Made by a program: the position numbers and the translations under genes
Notes under the pieces: model-generated
Told to the model about the DNA's origin: nothing
Database searches by the model: none
What the model saw: the letters and a program-made list of their open reading frames with translations, nothing else
Shown: positions 45,357-54,693 of the stretch, in pieces
Layout of the letters: each line of letters opens with the position of its first letter
Numbering within the stretch: the first letter of the stretch is position 1
Source of the DNA: an uncultured Poribacteria bacterium
GTDB lineage: Bacteria > Poribacteria > WGA-4E > PCPOR2b
Assembly: GCA_958296125.1 (NCBI GenBank)
Contig: OY282444.1
Coordinates: 3,009,623-3,073,622 of the forward strand
Direction: 5' to 3'
DNA length: 64,000 bases

Positions 45357-45581
45357 ATAATAACCCAAGTTGCTAGTAGTAGGCATATTCCGTATGCAGT
45401 AACCTCAAAAGTTCATTAATTGCACTAATGAACCGATTTGGAAGGTACGCCCCTACCGCATGTTTTATGTTAGGAGGGAATTCTGATTCCCGACTATTGC
45501 GTCAGTTACTAACGTCCCGATAAATCGGGCTTTCGCTGATGCTCAACTTGCGATTTATCAACTAGCAATTTAGGTTATAAT
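45357..45581. mobile_element. 215-bp inverted-repeat element with 5-bp target duplication
   Basis: The element 45362-45576 starts AACCCAAGTTGCTAGT and ends ACTAGCAATTTAGGTT, inverted repeats of about 16 bases with two mismatches. ATAAT flanks both sides (45357-45361 and 45577-45581). It contains a CCCGATAAATCGGG palindrome. An unpaired similar end, AACCCAAGCTGCTAGT, lies at 54505-54520. It encodes nothing and lies between the acylase and LarA-like genes. Confidence 0.75.
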
Positions 45582-45870
45582 TGGAAATCAGGATGAAGTC
45601 AGGGGATTGTAGCTTCCACCACAGCCTGCTTCTGCACAGCAGCCATGCCAACCGCTCATCGAAGCAGCACCGGGGATACGCTACCCACTATATGTGTTCA
45701 AAAACGAGATATATGGGGGATGCACTTAAACCTGATTATCCGCTAATCTGTGGTCAAGAATTTCCGAATTATGTTTAATACCGTATTGCCGGCTCAACGT
45801 CTTAGCAACGGGGGAATCTTCGCGGTTACCCTATTCGTAGATCCACTAATTCCGTAAGGGGGGATTGATA
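45582..45870. other. Intergenic region before LarA-like gene, nothing recognised
   Basis: Contains only an unsupported 65-codon ORF and weak hairpins. The GGGGGG ribosome site of the LarA-like gene lies at the end. Confidence 0.4.
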
Positions 45871-47094
45871 ATGCAATCAGTTCAGGTTTTGACAGCCGCT
45901 TGGTATGGCGATCGAGAGATCGACTTGACGTTTCCTGACGATTGGGACCTTAATCTCATCGCTTTTGAAGAACGGCCAGTGCTGACGCGAGATCAGCTGC
46001 GACAGGCGTTTCATCAGTCGATTGGGTCACCGAGAATAGCAGAACTCGCGCAGGGAAAGAAAAGTGCTGTCCTTATCGCTGATGATCTCACGCGGCCCAC
46101 TCCGACCTCAGAGGTGATGCCCTTCATCTTAGATGAATTGCAAGAAGGAGGCATCGCCGAGGAGGATATCTTAATTTTCATGGGCTTTGGCTGCCACAGA
46201 CAGATGCGGCATGATGACATCACAAAGAAACTCGGTGAGGATACTGTAAATCGTATCCGTGTCAAGCAAAATGAGTTGGATGACCCATTTGTCTATTTAG
46301 GGGACACGTCGCGGGGGATTCCGCTGCATATTAACCAGTGGGTCATGGACTGCGAACTCAAAATTGGCATCGGTGGGACATGGCCACACGGCACCGCCGG
46401 TTTCAGTGGCGGTGGAAAGCTGGCTATCCCCGGTATAGCGAGCTACGAAACTATCAGTCGCGCACACGGTACGTTAAAGGGCGGGGGCAGGGCTGGAAAT
46501 GTCGAGAATGAATTTCGGCTTAACTCCGAAGAAGCCGCCCGGATGGCAGGGTTGAATACGACGGTGCTGACCATCTTGGACTATAAGCGCGAGATTACCG
46601 GGTTGTTTGTCGGCGATGTGGTTAAAGCACACCGCGCTGCCGTTGAAGCCGCCAAGAAGGCGTACGCTATTCAAGTAATGCCCGATGCCGATATCGTGAT
46701 TACCACCGGCTATCCGCGGGACCACGACCTTGCGTACGGTGGTCAGGGCAGTTGGCCTATGAGACATTCTCAACCGGAGGCAACGCGTGTTTTGATTAAC
46801 ACTGGCACCGAAGGGGTCGGCTATCATCGGGGAGGTATCCTCCGGGGCAAACAACTCCGCAAGGAAGAGAATCGTGAACGCGAAGAACGGAAGCCGCTAA
46901 TTAGATCAGAGGATTGGGATTATATCCTCTTCTCTGACGCTGTAGGTCCGATGGAGGTATTGGAGACTCACCCCAAAGCTACATTAATGGAATCGTGGGA
47001 TGAAATCCTCGATTTTCTGAAGCAGACATATCGTGACCAGAAGCCGAAGGTGGCGATATATCGCTCGTCAGCGATTGCTTATCCACGTGATTAA
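45871..47094 (+). CDS. LarA-like (DUF2088) nickel-pincer-type protein, first of tandem pair
   Basis: 407 residues from the ATG at 45871, with GGGGGG upstream. Family of lactate racemase LarA. Visible motifs are DDLTRPTP, a GFGCHRQM His region (LarA His108-like), and HGTAGFSGGGKLAIPG (His174 and Lys184-like). In LarA that lysine carries the pincer nucleotide cofactor with nickel. Activity here is probably racemisation or epimerisation of a hydroxy acid. Paralogue 47116-48360 follows after 21 bases. LarB, LarC and LarE are not in the window. Confidence 0.88.
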   Translation: MQSVQVLTAAWYGDREIDLTFPDDWDLNLIAFEERPVLTRDQLRQAFHQSIGSPRIAELAQGKKSAVLIADDLTRPTPTSEVMPFILDELQEGGIAEEDILIFMGFGCHRQMRHDDITKKLGEDTVNRIRVKQNELDDPFVYLGDTSRGIPLHINQWVMDCELKIGIGGTWPHGTAGFSGGGKLAIPGIASYETISRAHGTLKGGGRAGNVENEFRLNSEEAARMAGLNTTVLTILDYKREITGLFVGDVVKAHRAAVEAAKKAYAIQVMPDADIVITTGYPRDHDLAYGGQGSWPMRHSQPEATRVLINTGTEGVGYHRGGILRGKQLRKEENREREERKPLIRSEDWDYILFSDAVGPMEVLETHPKATLMESWDEILDFLKQTYRDQKPKVAIYRSSAIAYPRD

Positions 47095-47115
47095 AGTTAG
47101 CAGAAGGAGACAAAT

Positions 47116-48360
47116 ATGCAATCTGTTCAAGTTTTAACGGGTGCCTGGTATGGCGATAGAGAAGTCGACTTGACGTTTCCCGACGATTGGGACATCAACG
47201 TCATCGCGTATGAAAAGCATCCGGTGCTGACTCAAGACCAACTGCGGCAGGCGTTCCACGAACCGATTGGGTCGCCACGAATTGCGGAGATAGCACAGGC
47301 CCAAAACAGTGCTGTCATCATTTGCGACGATTTAACCCGTCCAACCCCCGCCTCAGAAGTTATCCCTTTTATCCTAGAGGAGCTTCAGGAGGGCGGCATC
47401 TCCGAAGAAAACATCATCTTCTTCATGGGCTTCGGATGTCACAGAAGCATGAAGCATGCTGACTTGGTGAAGAAGCTGGGCGAGGATACGGTGCGCCGTT
47501 TTCGCGTTAAGCAGAACGAGTTGGATGATGCTTACATCTACGTGGGTGAGACCTCGCGGGGGGTCCCGCTTCACTGCAACCAATGGGTCGTAGATTGCGA
47601 TGTAAAGATTGGTGTCGGGGGCGCGTGGCCGCATGGAACTGCAGCGTTTAGCGGTGGCGGGAAGATTGTCATCCCTGGCGTGTCTAACTATGAAACCATC
47701 AGCACCGCCCACGGTACGCTAGAAAGCGGGGGAAATGCGGGGAACGTTGAGAATGAATTTCGGCTCAACTCCGAAGAAGCCGCCCGAATGTTAGGGGTGA
47801 ATGCAACGGTGATAACCACCCTTAACGACAGACGGCAGATTACCGCCCTTTTCGTCGGCGACGTGGTTGATGCCCATCGCGCTGCTGCTGAGACCTCCAG
47901 AGTCGCCTACGCGGTCACACCGATGAGGGATGCCGATATTGTGGTCACTACCGGCTATCCGCGTGACCATGACCTCAGTTATGGCCAAATCGGTGGGTGG
48001 CCTATGCAACATACGTCGCCGGAAGCAACACGCATCTTAGTTTCCTCCGGAGATGAAGGCGTGTGCTACCATCGGGCGGGTATCCTTGGCGCGAAGCGTC
48101 GTCGCGAGGCGGAGAACCATGAACACGAAGAACGGAAGCCACTGATTAGATCGGAGGATTGGGATTATATCCTGTTCTCCCAAGCCGTTGGCCCAATGGA
48201 AGTCTTAGAAGCCCAACCCAGAGCCAAATTGATAGATTCGTGGGATGAGATCTTGGATATGTTGAAGCAGGTATATCGAGACCAGAAGCCCAAGGTGGCG
48301 ATATACCCATCTGCGGCGATTGCTTATCCGAGAAAAGAAGGAGCGGACGGACTGTACTAG
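47116..48360 (+). CDS. LarA-like (DUF2088) nickel-pincer-type protein, second of tandem pair
   Basis: 414 residues with AAGGAG six bases before the ATG. Highly similar over the full length to the previous gene: the same start (MQSVQVLTGAWYGDRE), DDLTRPTP, GFGCHRSM and HGTAAFSGGGKIVIPG. The two may form a hetero-oligomer or act on different substrates. It ends with KEGADGLY, an extra tail absent in the first copy. Confidence 0.88.
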   Translation: MQSVQVLTGAWYGDREVDLTFPDDWDINVIAYEKHPVLTQDQLRQAFHEPIGSPRIAEIAQAQNSAVIICDDLTRPTPASEVIPFILEELQEGGISEENIIFFMGFGCHRSMKHADLVKKLGEDTVRRFRVKQNELDDAYIYVGETSRGVPLHCNQWVVDCDVKIGVGGAWPHGTAAFSGGGKIVIPGVSNYETISTAHGTLESGGNAGNVENEFRLNSEEAARMLGVNATVITTLNDRRQITALFVGDVVDAHRAAAETSRVAYAVTPMRDADIVVTTGYPRDHDLSYGQIGGWPMQHTSPEATRILVSSGDEGVCYHRAGILGAKRRREAENHEHEERKPLIRSEDWDYILFSQAVGPMEVLEAQPRAKLIDSWDEILDMLKQVYRDQKPKVAIYPSAAIAYPRKEGADGLY

Positions 48361-48391
48361 TCAGTATGGTCACGGTAACGCCGAATCTAGC

Positions 48392-48517
48392 CCCCTTGCG
48401 AAGACTTCAAATTCCGGTTTCGTTGCTTCAATACCCTGATCGGAACTTATGAAACCGTGAATCCACGATGCTGTAAGGCACAGAATTTGCCACCAGCATC
48501 GGGCCCTTCGCAAGGGG
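48392..48517. repeat. Inverted repeat with 12-bp perfect arms
   Basis: CCCCTTGCGAAG at 48392-48403 and CTTCGCAAGGGG at 48506-48517 enclose about 100 bases between convergent genes. No target duplication was found. A second hairpin AACCCGATTGCTAGCGGGTT ends near 48560 and may be a terminator. Confidence 0.65.
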
Positions 48518-48560
48518 TATCACCTTTATCAACGACATCAGAACCCGATTGCTAGCGGGT

Positions 48561-49370
48561 TTAGCCATCTATCAGTGTTTTCAGATAGCCGACAGCATCG
48601 GGTATGCTTTGGGGTCCGAGATGTTCCGGAATGATTAGCCCATCGTATTCCGCCTTGAGTAGTGCCCGCACACATTGCGGAATGTCTACATCACCGCTGT
48701 CCAATGGCACTTCCTCATGATTCATCATGATCGAACTGTGTCTAATCTGATTGCGCGCGTGACAGAAAAAGATCCGATCCATGCCCCATGTATCAACAGG
48801 TGAATGCGGGTCCTCACCAAAGAGGGACATCCCTTGGCAATAGGTCACACCATTATTGGGGCTTTTCACCGTATCCCAAATGGCGTGCAGCACATCAACC
48901 GCCCATAGATGATTTGCTAACCTCAGATTCACCTCGTCGGCTACGCTCACCACCCGCCTGAAAAACTGAATAACCGTATCCCACCCGTCCTCGCCCGGCA
49001 TTACCATTAGCGGTCTGCCGGGGTGATATTCGTGAAAATAAATTAACCGATCCAGCGGATAGAAAAGCACGACATCAATACCGGAATCCCCTATAGCTCG
49101 CAGCGTTCGGCAAAGGGCATCCAGTTCTGACTCATTTTCGCCGAGCACTGCCTCTTTGGAAGGCACCGGTGCAATCATCCCGGATACCTGAATCCCGCGC
49201 TCTTGAAGCATATCCCTGAAGGGCTTGAAGGTGTCCGGTGTCATGAACCCTCGATCTGAGGCACCCGGGACCGAACCGGCGCTGAGGAAGATCTCGTTCA
49301 CACCTGCATCACGACAACTCGCCGCGATTTCGTCTACGCTGCTAGAACCTGCGTGTATACCGACTCTCAT
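48561..49370 (-). CDS. Mannonate-dehydratase-like TIM-barrel isomerase/epimerase
   Basis: 269 residues with GGGAGG seven bases before the ATG. TIM-barrel of the sugar-phosphate isomerase / mannonate dehydratase type. The C-terminal half matches UxuA-like ends: MDRIFFCHARNQIRHSS, DSGDVDIPQCVRALLKAEYDGLIIPEHLG. This places it with sugar-acid or sugar isomerases. Gene is shorter than true UxuA (about 390 residues), so exact reaction is uncertain. Preceded 22 bases upstream by the oxidoreductase gene. Confidence 0.8.
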   Translation of the reverse strand: MRVGIHAGSSSVDEIAASCRDAGVNEIFLSAGSVPGASDRGFMTPDTFKPFRDMLQERGIQVSGMIAPVPSKEAVLGENESELDALCRTLRAIGDSGIDVVLFYPLDRLIYFHEYHPGRPLMVMPGEDGWDTVIQFFRRVVSVADEVNLRLANHLWAVDVLHAIWDTVKSPNNGVTYCQGMSLFGEDPHSPVDTWGMDRIFFCHARNQIRHSSIMMNHEEVPLDSGDVDIPQCVRALLKAEYDGLIIPEHLGPQSIPDAVGYLKTLIDG

Positions 49371-49392
49371 AGTTTATCCTCCCAATTATCTG

Positions 49393-50481
49393 CTATGATG
49401 ACAACGTGCGCTCAACAGCATCTAACTCCGCTTCGGTGTAAGGTTGTTGGAATGCGCTATCCGTCGGTTCTCCATCTTGCATCAACACCGGCGATGGATT
49501 CGGAACCTCCCAGTCGCCCAATTCCTCCCGGCGGACAAAGGCTCCGCCGCGTTCTATAATTGAATAGAACGGCAGGAGAAACATCGTTAATTTTTCCATT
49601 AAATCGTCGCCGGTTTCCGGTGATTCGCCTGTTTCAAACATCTCTTGAATAACCAGCTGCAAGGCATTCCATGTGTTGTAGCGGAAATACCCCGGACGTC
49701 CCGGTATCTTGCCTTCCGCATCGCCCTGATGGTCACCGAAAATACGCATATACGCTTGTCCATCCGCACCACCTACCAATTGCAATGAACCATAGTACGG
49801 ATGCGTCGGATGATCATGCTCATAGATGATGAGACCATTAGGCTTGCGCCAATTAGGGGTGTGATACGCCGCCCCTGTCATTTTTCCCCGCCCTTTCTTA
49901 ATCTCGTCCCGCAATACGGCATGGAGGTACCATACGCCGTGTAACCCATGCGAATAATAATCGCTCATCGAATTGTGTGCGACATAGCCTTTGATGTCCG
50001 TCATATCGGCTGCTTTTGCGCGCAGATCTCCTACGCTCTCAGTATATTCCCACGTTGATGCGGTCAAGAGTGGGGTGCCGTGTTTCACTGCCAGATCTAC
50101 CATCGCCTGTCCCTTCACTAGGGAAGTAGCAAACGGGCGATTGACAAACGTTGGGACCCCTGCCTCAAGGAAAAGCTTTGCGAACAGTGGATACAACGAA
50201 ATCGCGGTGATGTCATCAATATACACGCCATCAACGTGGTCGATCATATCAGCGGGATGTTGGACAATTTCAATGCCTTGGAATAATGACTTCAATCGCT
50301 CCGCCATATCAGGTCTAATGGTCCAAGCGTGTGTCAGCACCATACCTGTCGTGCGGATTTGGCCCGCTGGTGGGTTCATCGTATTGCCCCAAATACCGTG
50401 TGTATGTCCGCCGGGGCCGGCTATCACTCCAACGCGGACGAGGTCATGTGGAGTCGATCGGGTAAAAGATGGCGTGGTCAT
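49393..50481 (-). CDS. Gfo/Idh/MocA-like oxidoreductase, atypical
   Basis: 362 residues with AAAGGAG six bases before the ATG. Rossmann-like start VRVGVIAGPGGHTHGIWGN and a substrate domain like Gfo/Idh/MocA. The usual EKP motif is replaced by NRPFAT (Lys to Arg), and the glycine loop is unusual, so NAD binding or catalysis may differ. Operon with the UxuA-like gene. Confidence 0.75.
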   Translation of the reverse strand: MTTPSFTRSTPHDLVRVGVIAGPGGHTHGIWGNTMNPPAGQIRTTGMVLTHAWTIRPDMAERLKSLFQGIEIVQHPADMIDHVDGVYIDDITAISLYPLFAKLFLEAGVPTFVNRPFATSLVKGQAMVDLAVKHGTPLLTASTWEYTESVGDLRAKAADMTDIKGYVAHNSMSDYYSHGLHGVWYLHAVLRDEIKKGRGKMTGAAYHTPNWRKPNGLIIYEHDHPTHPYYGSLQLVGGADGQAYMRIFGDHQGDAEGKIPGRPGYFRYNTWNALQLVIQEMFETGESPETGDDLMEKLTMFLLPFYSIIERGGAFVRREELGDWEVPNPSPVLMQDGEPTDSAFQQPYTEAELDAVERTLSS

Positions 50482-50611
50482 AAGTTGCTCCTTTTAAAAT
50501 GGTCATACGTTGTGCGAACAAATCGAATTTTGCTGATTGTAATGGAATCGGATTTCAAAGTCAAGCAATTTTATGTTCGTTTCCCCAACCGGAAAGGAAT
50601 AACAAATTTCC

Positions 50612-50640
50612 TTGACCAGCAGGTAAGAAACAGATAAAAT
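50612..50640 (+). promoter_or_regulatory. Sigma70-type promoter of the GH-like paralogue
   Basis: TTGACC (50612-50617), 17-base spacer, TAAAAT (50635-50640). The leader to the gene start at 50776 holds AAGGGAGG followed by an ATGTCATGT short frame (about 18 codons), and a 7-3-7 palindrome CAATTCTCCAAGAATTG just before the start. Confidence 0.6.
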
Positions 50641-50775
50641 GGCTTCGTATATTTTCAAAGTGAGAAGGGAAAACCGGAGCTTTAGCGGTTGTCAGAACCG
50701 CGAAGGGAGGTATGTCATGTAGGTCGAATCATATCCCGACAATCTTCTGTCAATTCTCCAAGAATTGACCTATAC

Positions 50776-52266
50776 ATGATACAAGACATGAACCCTTATC
50801 TTCTTATCTATCAGATGGATTCAAGCGGGGTGCTGCCCGCTTCAACGGATGTCAATGATTACCTCAAGGGTATCGTCGGTTTCCTTGAGGACAGCCACAT
50901 TGACTGTCTCTTCTGGCATGACGGAGCTGGCGGCAACACTGCTAACTACGACAGCGATGTGTTGGAGTTGACCGGGGAGCGTATCGGGGAAGTGTGTCCA
51001 TCGCTGCTTCGTCTTATTGAGGAAGGCAACGACCCACCAAAGATCGTCGTGCGAGAAGCAAAGAAGCGGGACGTAGATATTTTCTACTCTTTCCGCCTCA
51101 ATGACTGTCACGATTCCTTTGGCCATGGGCAACTGCTCGCTACTTTCAAGGTAGAGCATCCAGAGTGGACGATCGGAAAGGGACATCCGGAGGTGCATTC
51201 CTCTGTCCACCGCAATCTCAACTTTGCGGTGCCCGAGGTGTGCGATCTGAAGTTCGCCGTTATTGAGGAAATTTTCCGAAAGTACGACTTTGATGGATTG
51301 GAGATTGATTTCCTCCGCAGTCCCCCCTATTTCATCCCGAGCGAAGCCCCCGGAAATGCCCATCTGCTCACACAGTTTCTCAGGCGGGTGCGGGAACATC
51401 TGAATCAACGCGGCAAAGCGCGGGGCAGGCAGCTCCCGTTGGCGGTGCGTGTGAACCCCACGCTGGAGGCGTGTCGGTTGGATGGATTCGATATTCCTAC
51501 TTGGGTTGAGGAAGGGTTGATGGACAGTCTCATCCTCGGTAGTGGCAACATAGATTGTGACGTGGAGGCGTTTAAGAACCTGACCGACGGTACGGGAATA
51601 TTCGTGTATCCTTGTGTGTACGGTTGGCCCAGTGGGTATAATATCATCTTCGGCTTTGAGGGTTCCGAACCGATGCTCCGTGCTTTGGCATCCAACTACT
51701 GGCATCAGGGAGCCGACGGTATCTACACCTTCAACTGGAACGCCCACTCCTACGTGCACCGTCCCAACGCCCATCCACAGTTCGCACCTCAGACACAGTT
51801 ACTGCGAGAGATGGATGCGCTTCAAGCGATGCGGGGCAAAGATAAGCTCTATGCTGCCGACCGCCTCTTGGGACCGAAACCAATGTTACCACATAACTGG
51901 CTGCAGGCAACGCTCCCACAAACCCTAGAGCGTGGAGAGCAGGTGGCGGTCCCCGTTCTGGTGGAAGAGGATTTCACCGCATCCCCTCCCCCTCAGACGA
52001 TATGGTTGTCCGTCACTTACAGCGATCTTGCCGAAACGAGTCAAATCGATATTACGCTCAACGGGCACCCCTTGGCGGAGCTTGAACCAACCGGTGCTTG
52101 GCTCCCGCCCGACAATACGGACGGCACCTCGCAACCAGATCGGGTCCGCGCTCTACGTCAGGAGATCAGGCCCGATCTGCTCATACAGGGGCGGAATCAA
52201 GTCGGAGTCTTAGTCGTCGCTGGTGAGATCACCATAAAGGCAGTGGAAATCCACGTTCTCTACTGA
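50776..52266 (+). CDS. Glycoside-hydrolase-like protein, paralogue of 15268-16812
   Basis: 496 residues from the ATG at 50776; no strong ribosome site, and ATG at 50788 is possible. Same block order as the earlier gene: YSFRLNDCHDSF, LNFAVPEVCDLKF, YDFDGLEIDFLRSP, PTWVEEGLMDSLILGSG and GADGIYTFNWNAH, with a C-terminal beta domain. A TIM-barrel hydrolase related to GHL10-type proteins, probably on a glycoside. The promoter is at 50612-50640. Confidence 0.8.
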   Translation: MIQDMNPYLLIYQMDSSGVLPASTDVNDYLKGIVGFLEDSHIDCLFWHDGAGGNTANYDSDVLELTGERIGEVCPSLLRLIEEGNDPPKIVVREAKKRDVDIFYSFRLNDCHDSFGHGQLLATFKVEHPEWTIGKGHPEVHSSVHRNLNFAVPEVCDLKFAVIEEIFRKYDFDGLEIDFLRSPPYFIPSEAPGNAHLLTQFLRRVREHLNQRGKARGRQLPLAVRVNPTLEACRLDGFDIPTWVEEGLMDSLILGSGNIDCDVEAFKNLTDGTGIFVYPCVYGWPSGYNIIFGFEGSEPMLRALASNYWHQGADGIYTFNWNAHSYVHRPNAHPQFAPQTQLLREMDALQAMRGKDKLYAADRLLGPKPMLPHNWLQATLPQTLERGEQVAVPVLVEEDFTASPPPQTIWLSVTYSDLAETSQIDITLNGHPLAELEPTGAWLPPDNTDGTSQPDRVRALRQEIRPDLLIQGRNQVGVLVVAGEITIKAVEIHVLY

Positions 52267-52300
52267 CTCTGCACAGTACAGTCGGGGGGCAGTCTTTCAC

Positions 52301-52954
52301 TTAATTTGTATGAAACTGTTCAATCTGCCAATCGTTGGCAGCGGCGATTTCTCGTAGTTTTCTATCAGGATTGACGGCAACCGGGTGTCCAACCCGTTTG
52401 AGCTTGTGTGCGTCCGAATGATGGTTTCCGTAGGCATAAGATGCGCTCAAGTCAAAATTGTGTGCTTCGGCAAGCCCCTGAACCAATTTGGCCTTATTCT
52501 CACCATAAGGATTTAAGCCCACACAGCACCCTGTGATCTCTTCTTCAACGACCTCTAAGGTGTATCCAATCATGAAATCCGCCTTCAGGTGTTCATAGAA
52601 ATACCGGACTAAGATTTCTAGAGAGCCGGATAAAATAACAATAGCTCGCCCTTCGGCGCGGTGAAATTCGATGAGGTCAAAAACTTTAGGCGAGATTCGA
52701 TCTACCATGCGCTCCGTAAAGCAGGTCCGTGCTAAGTTGCAGATATGCTGATAATCTAACCCTTTCAGGTACATCTTGTTTGCTTTGGCTTGACGGAGAT
52801 CTCGGAGCCGAATAAAATCGAGGATCCACTGGGACAGGTTACGAAATGGCAGTTCACCACCCTCAAGCAGATATTTGAGGAAAACCCGCTCAGAAGAATT
52901 GTCAATGATTGTCCCATCTAGATCGAAAATAGCGCATTTCAGTTCCCTTTTCAT
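52301..52954 (-). CDS. HAD-IB phosphatase (SerB-like)
   Basis: 217 residues with AAAAGGGA eight bases before the ATG. HAD motif I FDLDGTIIDN, motif II ILSGSLE, Lys in GENKAKL, and motif IV YGNHHSDAHKL. The length and pattern match phosphoserine-phosphatase-like / HAD-IB hydrolases. A 14-base direct repeat (CAGTTCCCTTTTCA) covers the start region. Convergent with the GH-like gene. Confidence 0.88.
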   Translation of the reverse strand: MKRELKCAIFDLDGTIIDNSSERVFLKYLLEGGELPFRNLSQWILDFIRLRDLRQAKANKMYLKGLDYQHICNLARTCFTERMVDRISPKVFDLIEFHRAEGRAIVILSGSLEILVRYFYEHLKADFMIGYTLEVVEEEITGCCVGLNPYGENKAKLVQGLAEAHNFDLSASYAYGNHHSDAHKLKRVGHPVAVNPDRKLREIAAANDWQIEQFHTN

Positions 52955-53207
52955 CTCTCAGTTCCCTTTTCACCGGGTCAATGGGCCTTGTAGACTTGAT
53001 GGGACAGTTAGAGTATAGCATATTTTTTGGAAATGGAATTAGATTTTTCTAATTTTTCTTGTTTGTATGCTCTTATAATCTGCTCCATAGATCGAGATTC
53101 GCGCCGCTATCTGCGAGGTGTGTCGGTTTTAGAAAATTGACCGACACCTCATTATGACTTTAGAACCTCAATCCAATCGTAGCCCAAGCTATACGAGGAG
53201 GAAAAAT

Positions 53208-54500
53208 ATGTCAACCGATTTGGCACATCACATTCAAGGCACGCCTTTAGTTGATACACATGAGCATTTGGATCGAGAACATGTGTGGTTAGAAAAGGGG
53301 CCTGACATCTTGCAAGACCTGTTTGGGAATTATGTCCCCGCGGACCTCAACACGGCAGGTGCATCGTCTGACGCGATGAAACGTTTGATGGATGCTTCAG
53401 ACCAGGATATCGCTGGACGCTTTGAGGGTATCCGAGAGGCGTGGGAAGCGACACAGTTTACGGGCTATGGCGAAGCAGTGCGACTCATTGCTGAACACGC
53501 CTACGGGATTGATGAACTCACCGGGGCAAACCTAGCATCAGCGCAAGGGAAAATTAAGATGCTGAGACGCCCCGGTGAACGTTTCCGGTTGCTGCAGGAT
53601 GTTGCCAACCTCGACCACACGCAGACGGATGATAAGCTGTGGGTGTGTGCCCCGGATAGTTCTGGACTCGATTTTTTTCTCTATGACCTGTCGTGGCGTG
53701 GCTTCTGCAATGGAGAAATCGAACTGGAACAGATCCACGCCGAAACGGGAATCGAAGTGATAGATCTCAGAACACTAAGACAGGGGATAGAGGCAATCTT
53801 TGCAAAACACGCTCCTACCGCCATTGCGGTGAAAGCGCAGCACGCCTACAATCGAACCCTCAATTGGATCGAACGGAACGATGTTGAAGCGTCCGCAGCC
53901 CTCAGAAAAGTGCTGACCCAGCCTGCGGAGGAGATCAGCGTCGAAACCCGGCTCTGTTTGGGAGATTGGTGCTGGGCGCGAGGGGTCGAGCAGTCAATCG
54001 AACACAACCTTCCGTTCAAGATTCACACCGGCTACTACGCAGGGAACGATCGGATGCCCATAAGTCGAATCCCCGCTGGCAACATGTGTGATCTCTTTGC
54101 GCGTTACCTTGATGCCAAGTTTGTCCTGATGCACATTTCCTATCCCTACACCGATGAACTGGTCGCACTCGCGAAGCACTATCGTAACATTTGGGTGGAT
54201 CTCTGTTGGGCATGGAGCATCGATCCGTACAGTTCCCGCGACTTTTTGCGGCGGTTCCTGCACGCTGTTCCATCGAATAAGCTGTTTGCGTTTGGCGGAG
54301 ATACCCATTGGCCCACAAGCGCGATGGCGTATGCGATACAAGCGCGTAACGAGATTCGTCGTGCCCTTGAAGGGGAGATAGCGGACGGTTATATGACCGA
54401 AACGCAGGCGATGCAAATCGCAACGCGCATCATGCGGGATAACCAGTACGCCTGTTTTGATGTTGAAGGGACACGGGCGCATATTCGTGCTGCTGCTTAA
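53208..54500 (+). CDS. Amidohydrolase (amidohydrolase_2-like)
   Basis: 430 residues from the ATG at 53208 with GAGGAGG six bases upstream. TIM-barrel amidohydrolase. Start LVDTHEHLDREH carries an H-x-H metal motif; later K-IHTGYY and FGGDTHWP place the usual His and Asp ligands. Fits hydrolysis or decarboxylation of cyclic or carboxylate substrates, such as uronate isomerase- or ACMSD-like families. Substrate unknown. Confidence 0.85.
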   Translation: MSTDLAHHIQGTPLVDTHEHLDREHVWLEKGPDILQDLFGNYVPADLNTAGASSDAMKRLMDASDQDIAGRFEGIREAWEATQFTGYGEAVRLIAEHAYGIDELTGANLASAQGKIKMLRRPGERFRLLQDVANLDHTQTDDKLWVCAPDSSGLDFFLYDLSWRGFCNGEIELEQIHAETGIEVIDLRTLRQGIEAIFAKHAPTAIAVKAQHAYNRTLNWIERNDVEASAALRKVLTQPAEEISVETRLCLGDWCWARGVEQSIEHNLPFKIHTGYYAGNDRMPISRIPAGNMCDLFARYLDAKFVLMHISYPYTDELVALAKHYRNIWVDLCWAWSIDPYSSRDFLRRFLHAVPSNKLFAFGGDTHWPTSAMAYAIQARNEIRRALEGEIADGYMTETQAMQIATRIMRDNQYACFDVEGTRAHIRAAA

Positions 54501-54693
54501 TATTAACCCAAGCTGCTAGTGGGATTCCCGCCCTCGCTCAAGATCTGTAAGCCTGCACCCGCAGCGAGAGGTTAGCTTGTGGCGACTGCGCCGGGTTTGC
54601 ATCTCACAGCGGAGCGACCTGGCTCAAATCGGTTGGGACGATAATCATCAAACATTTTTATTCGGTCTTCTTCCTAGCATATTGGGTGCTAAG
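54501..54693. repeat. Repeat-bearing intergenic region
   Basis: AACCCAAGCTGCTAGT at 54505-54520 resembles the end of the element at 45362, but no partner end was seen. The remainder is GC-rich with a CCCGC...GCGAG hairpin; no gene. Confidence 0.5.

Noticed and set aside
45581-45778. 65-codon plus-strand ORF before the LarA-like gene
   Set aside because: No ribosome site and no family; short and in repeat-rich DNA.
50842-51774. 310-codon minus-strand ORF opposite the GH-like gene
   Set aside because: Antisense of a conserved coding region; no start signal or domain.
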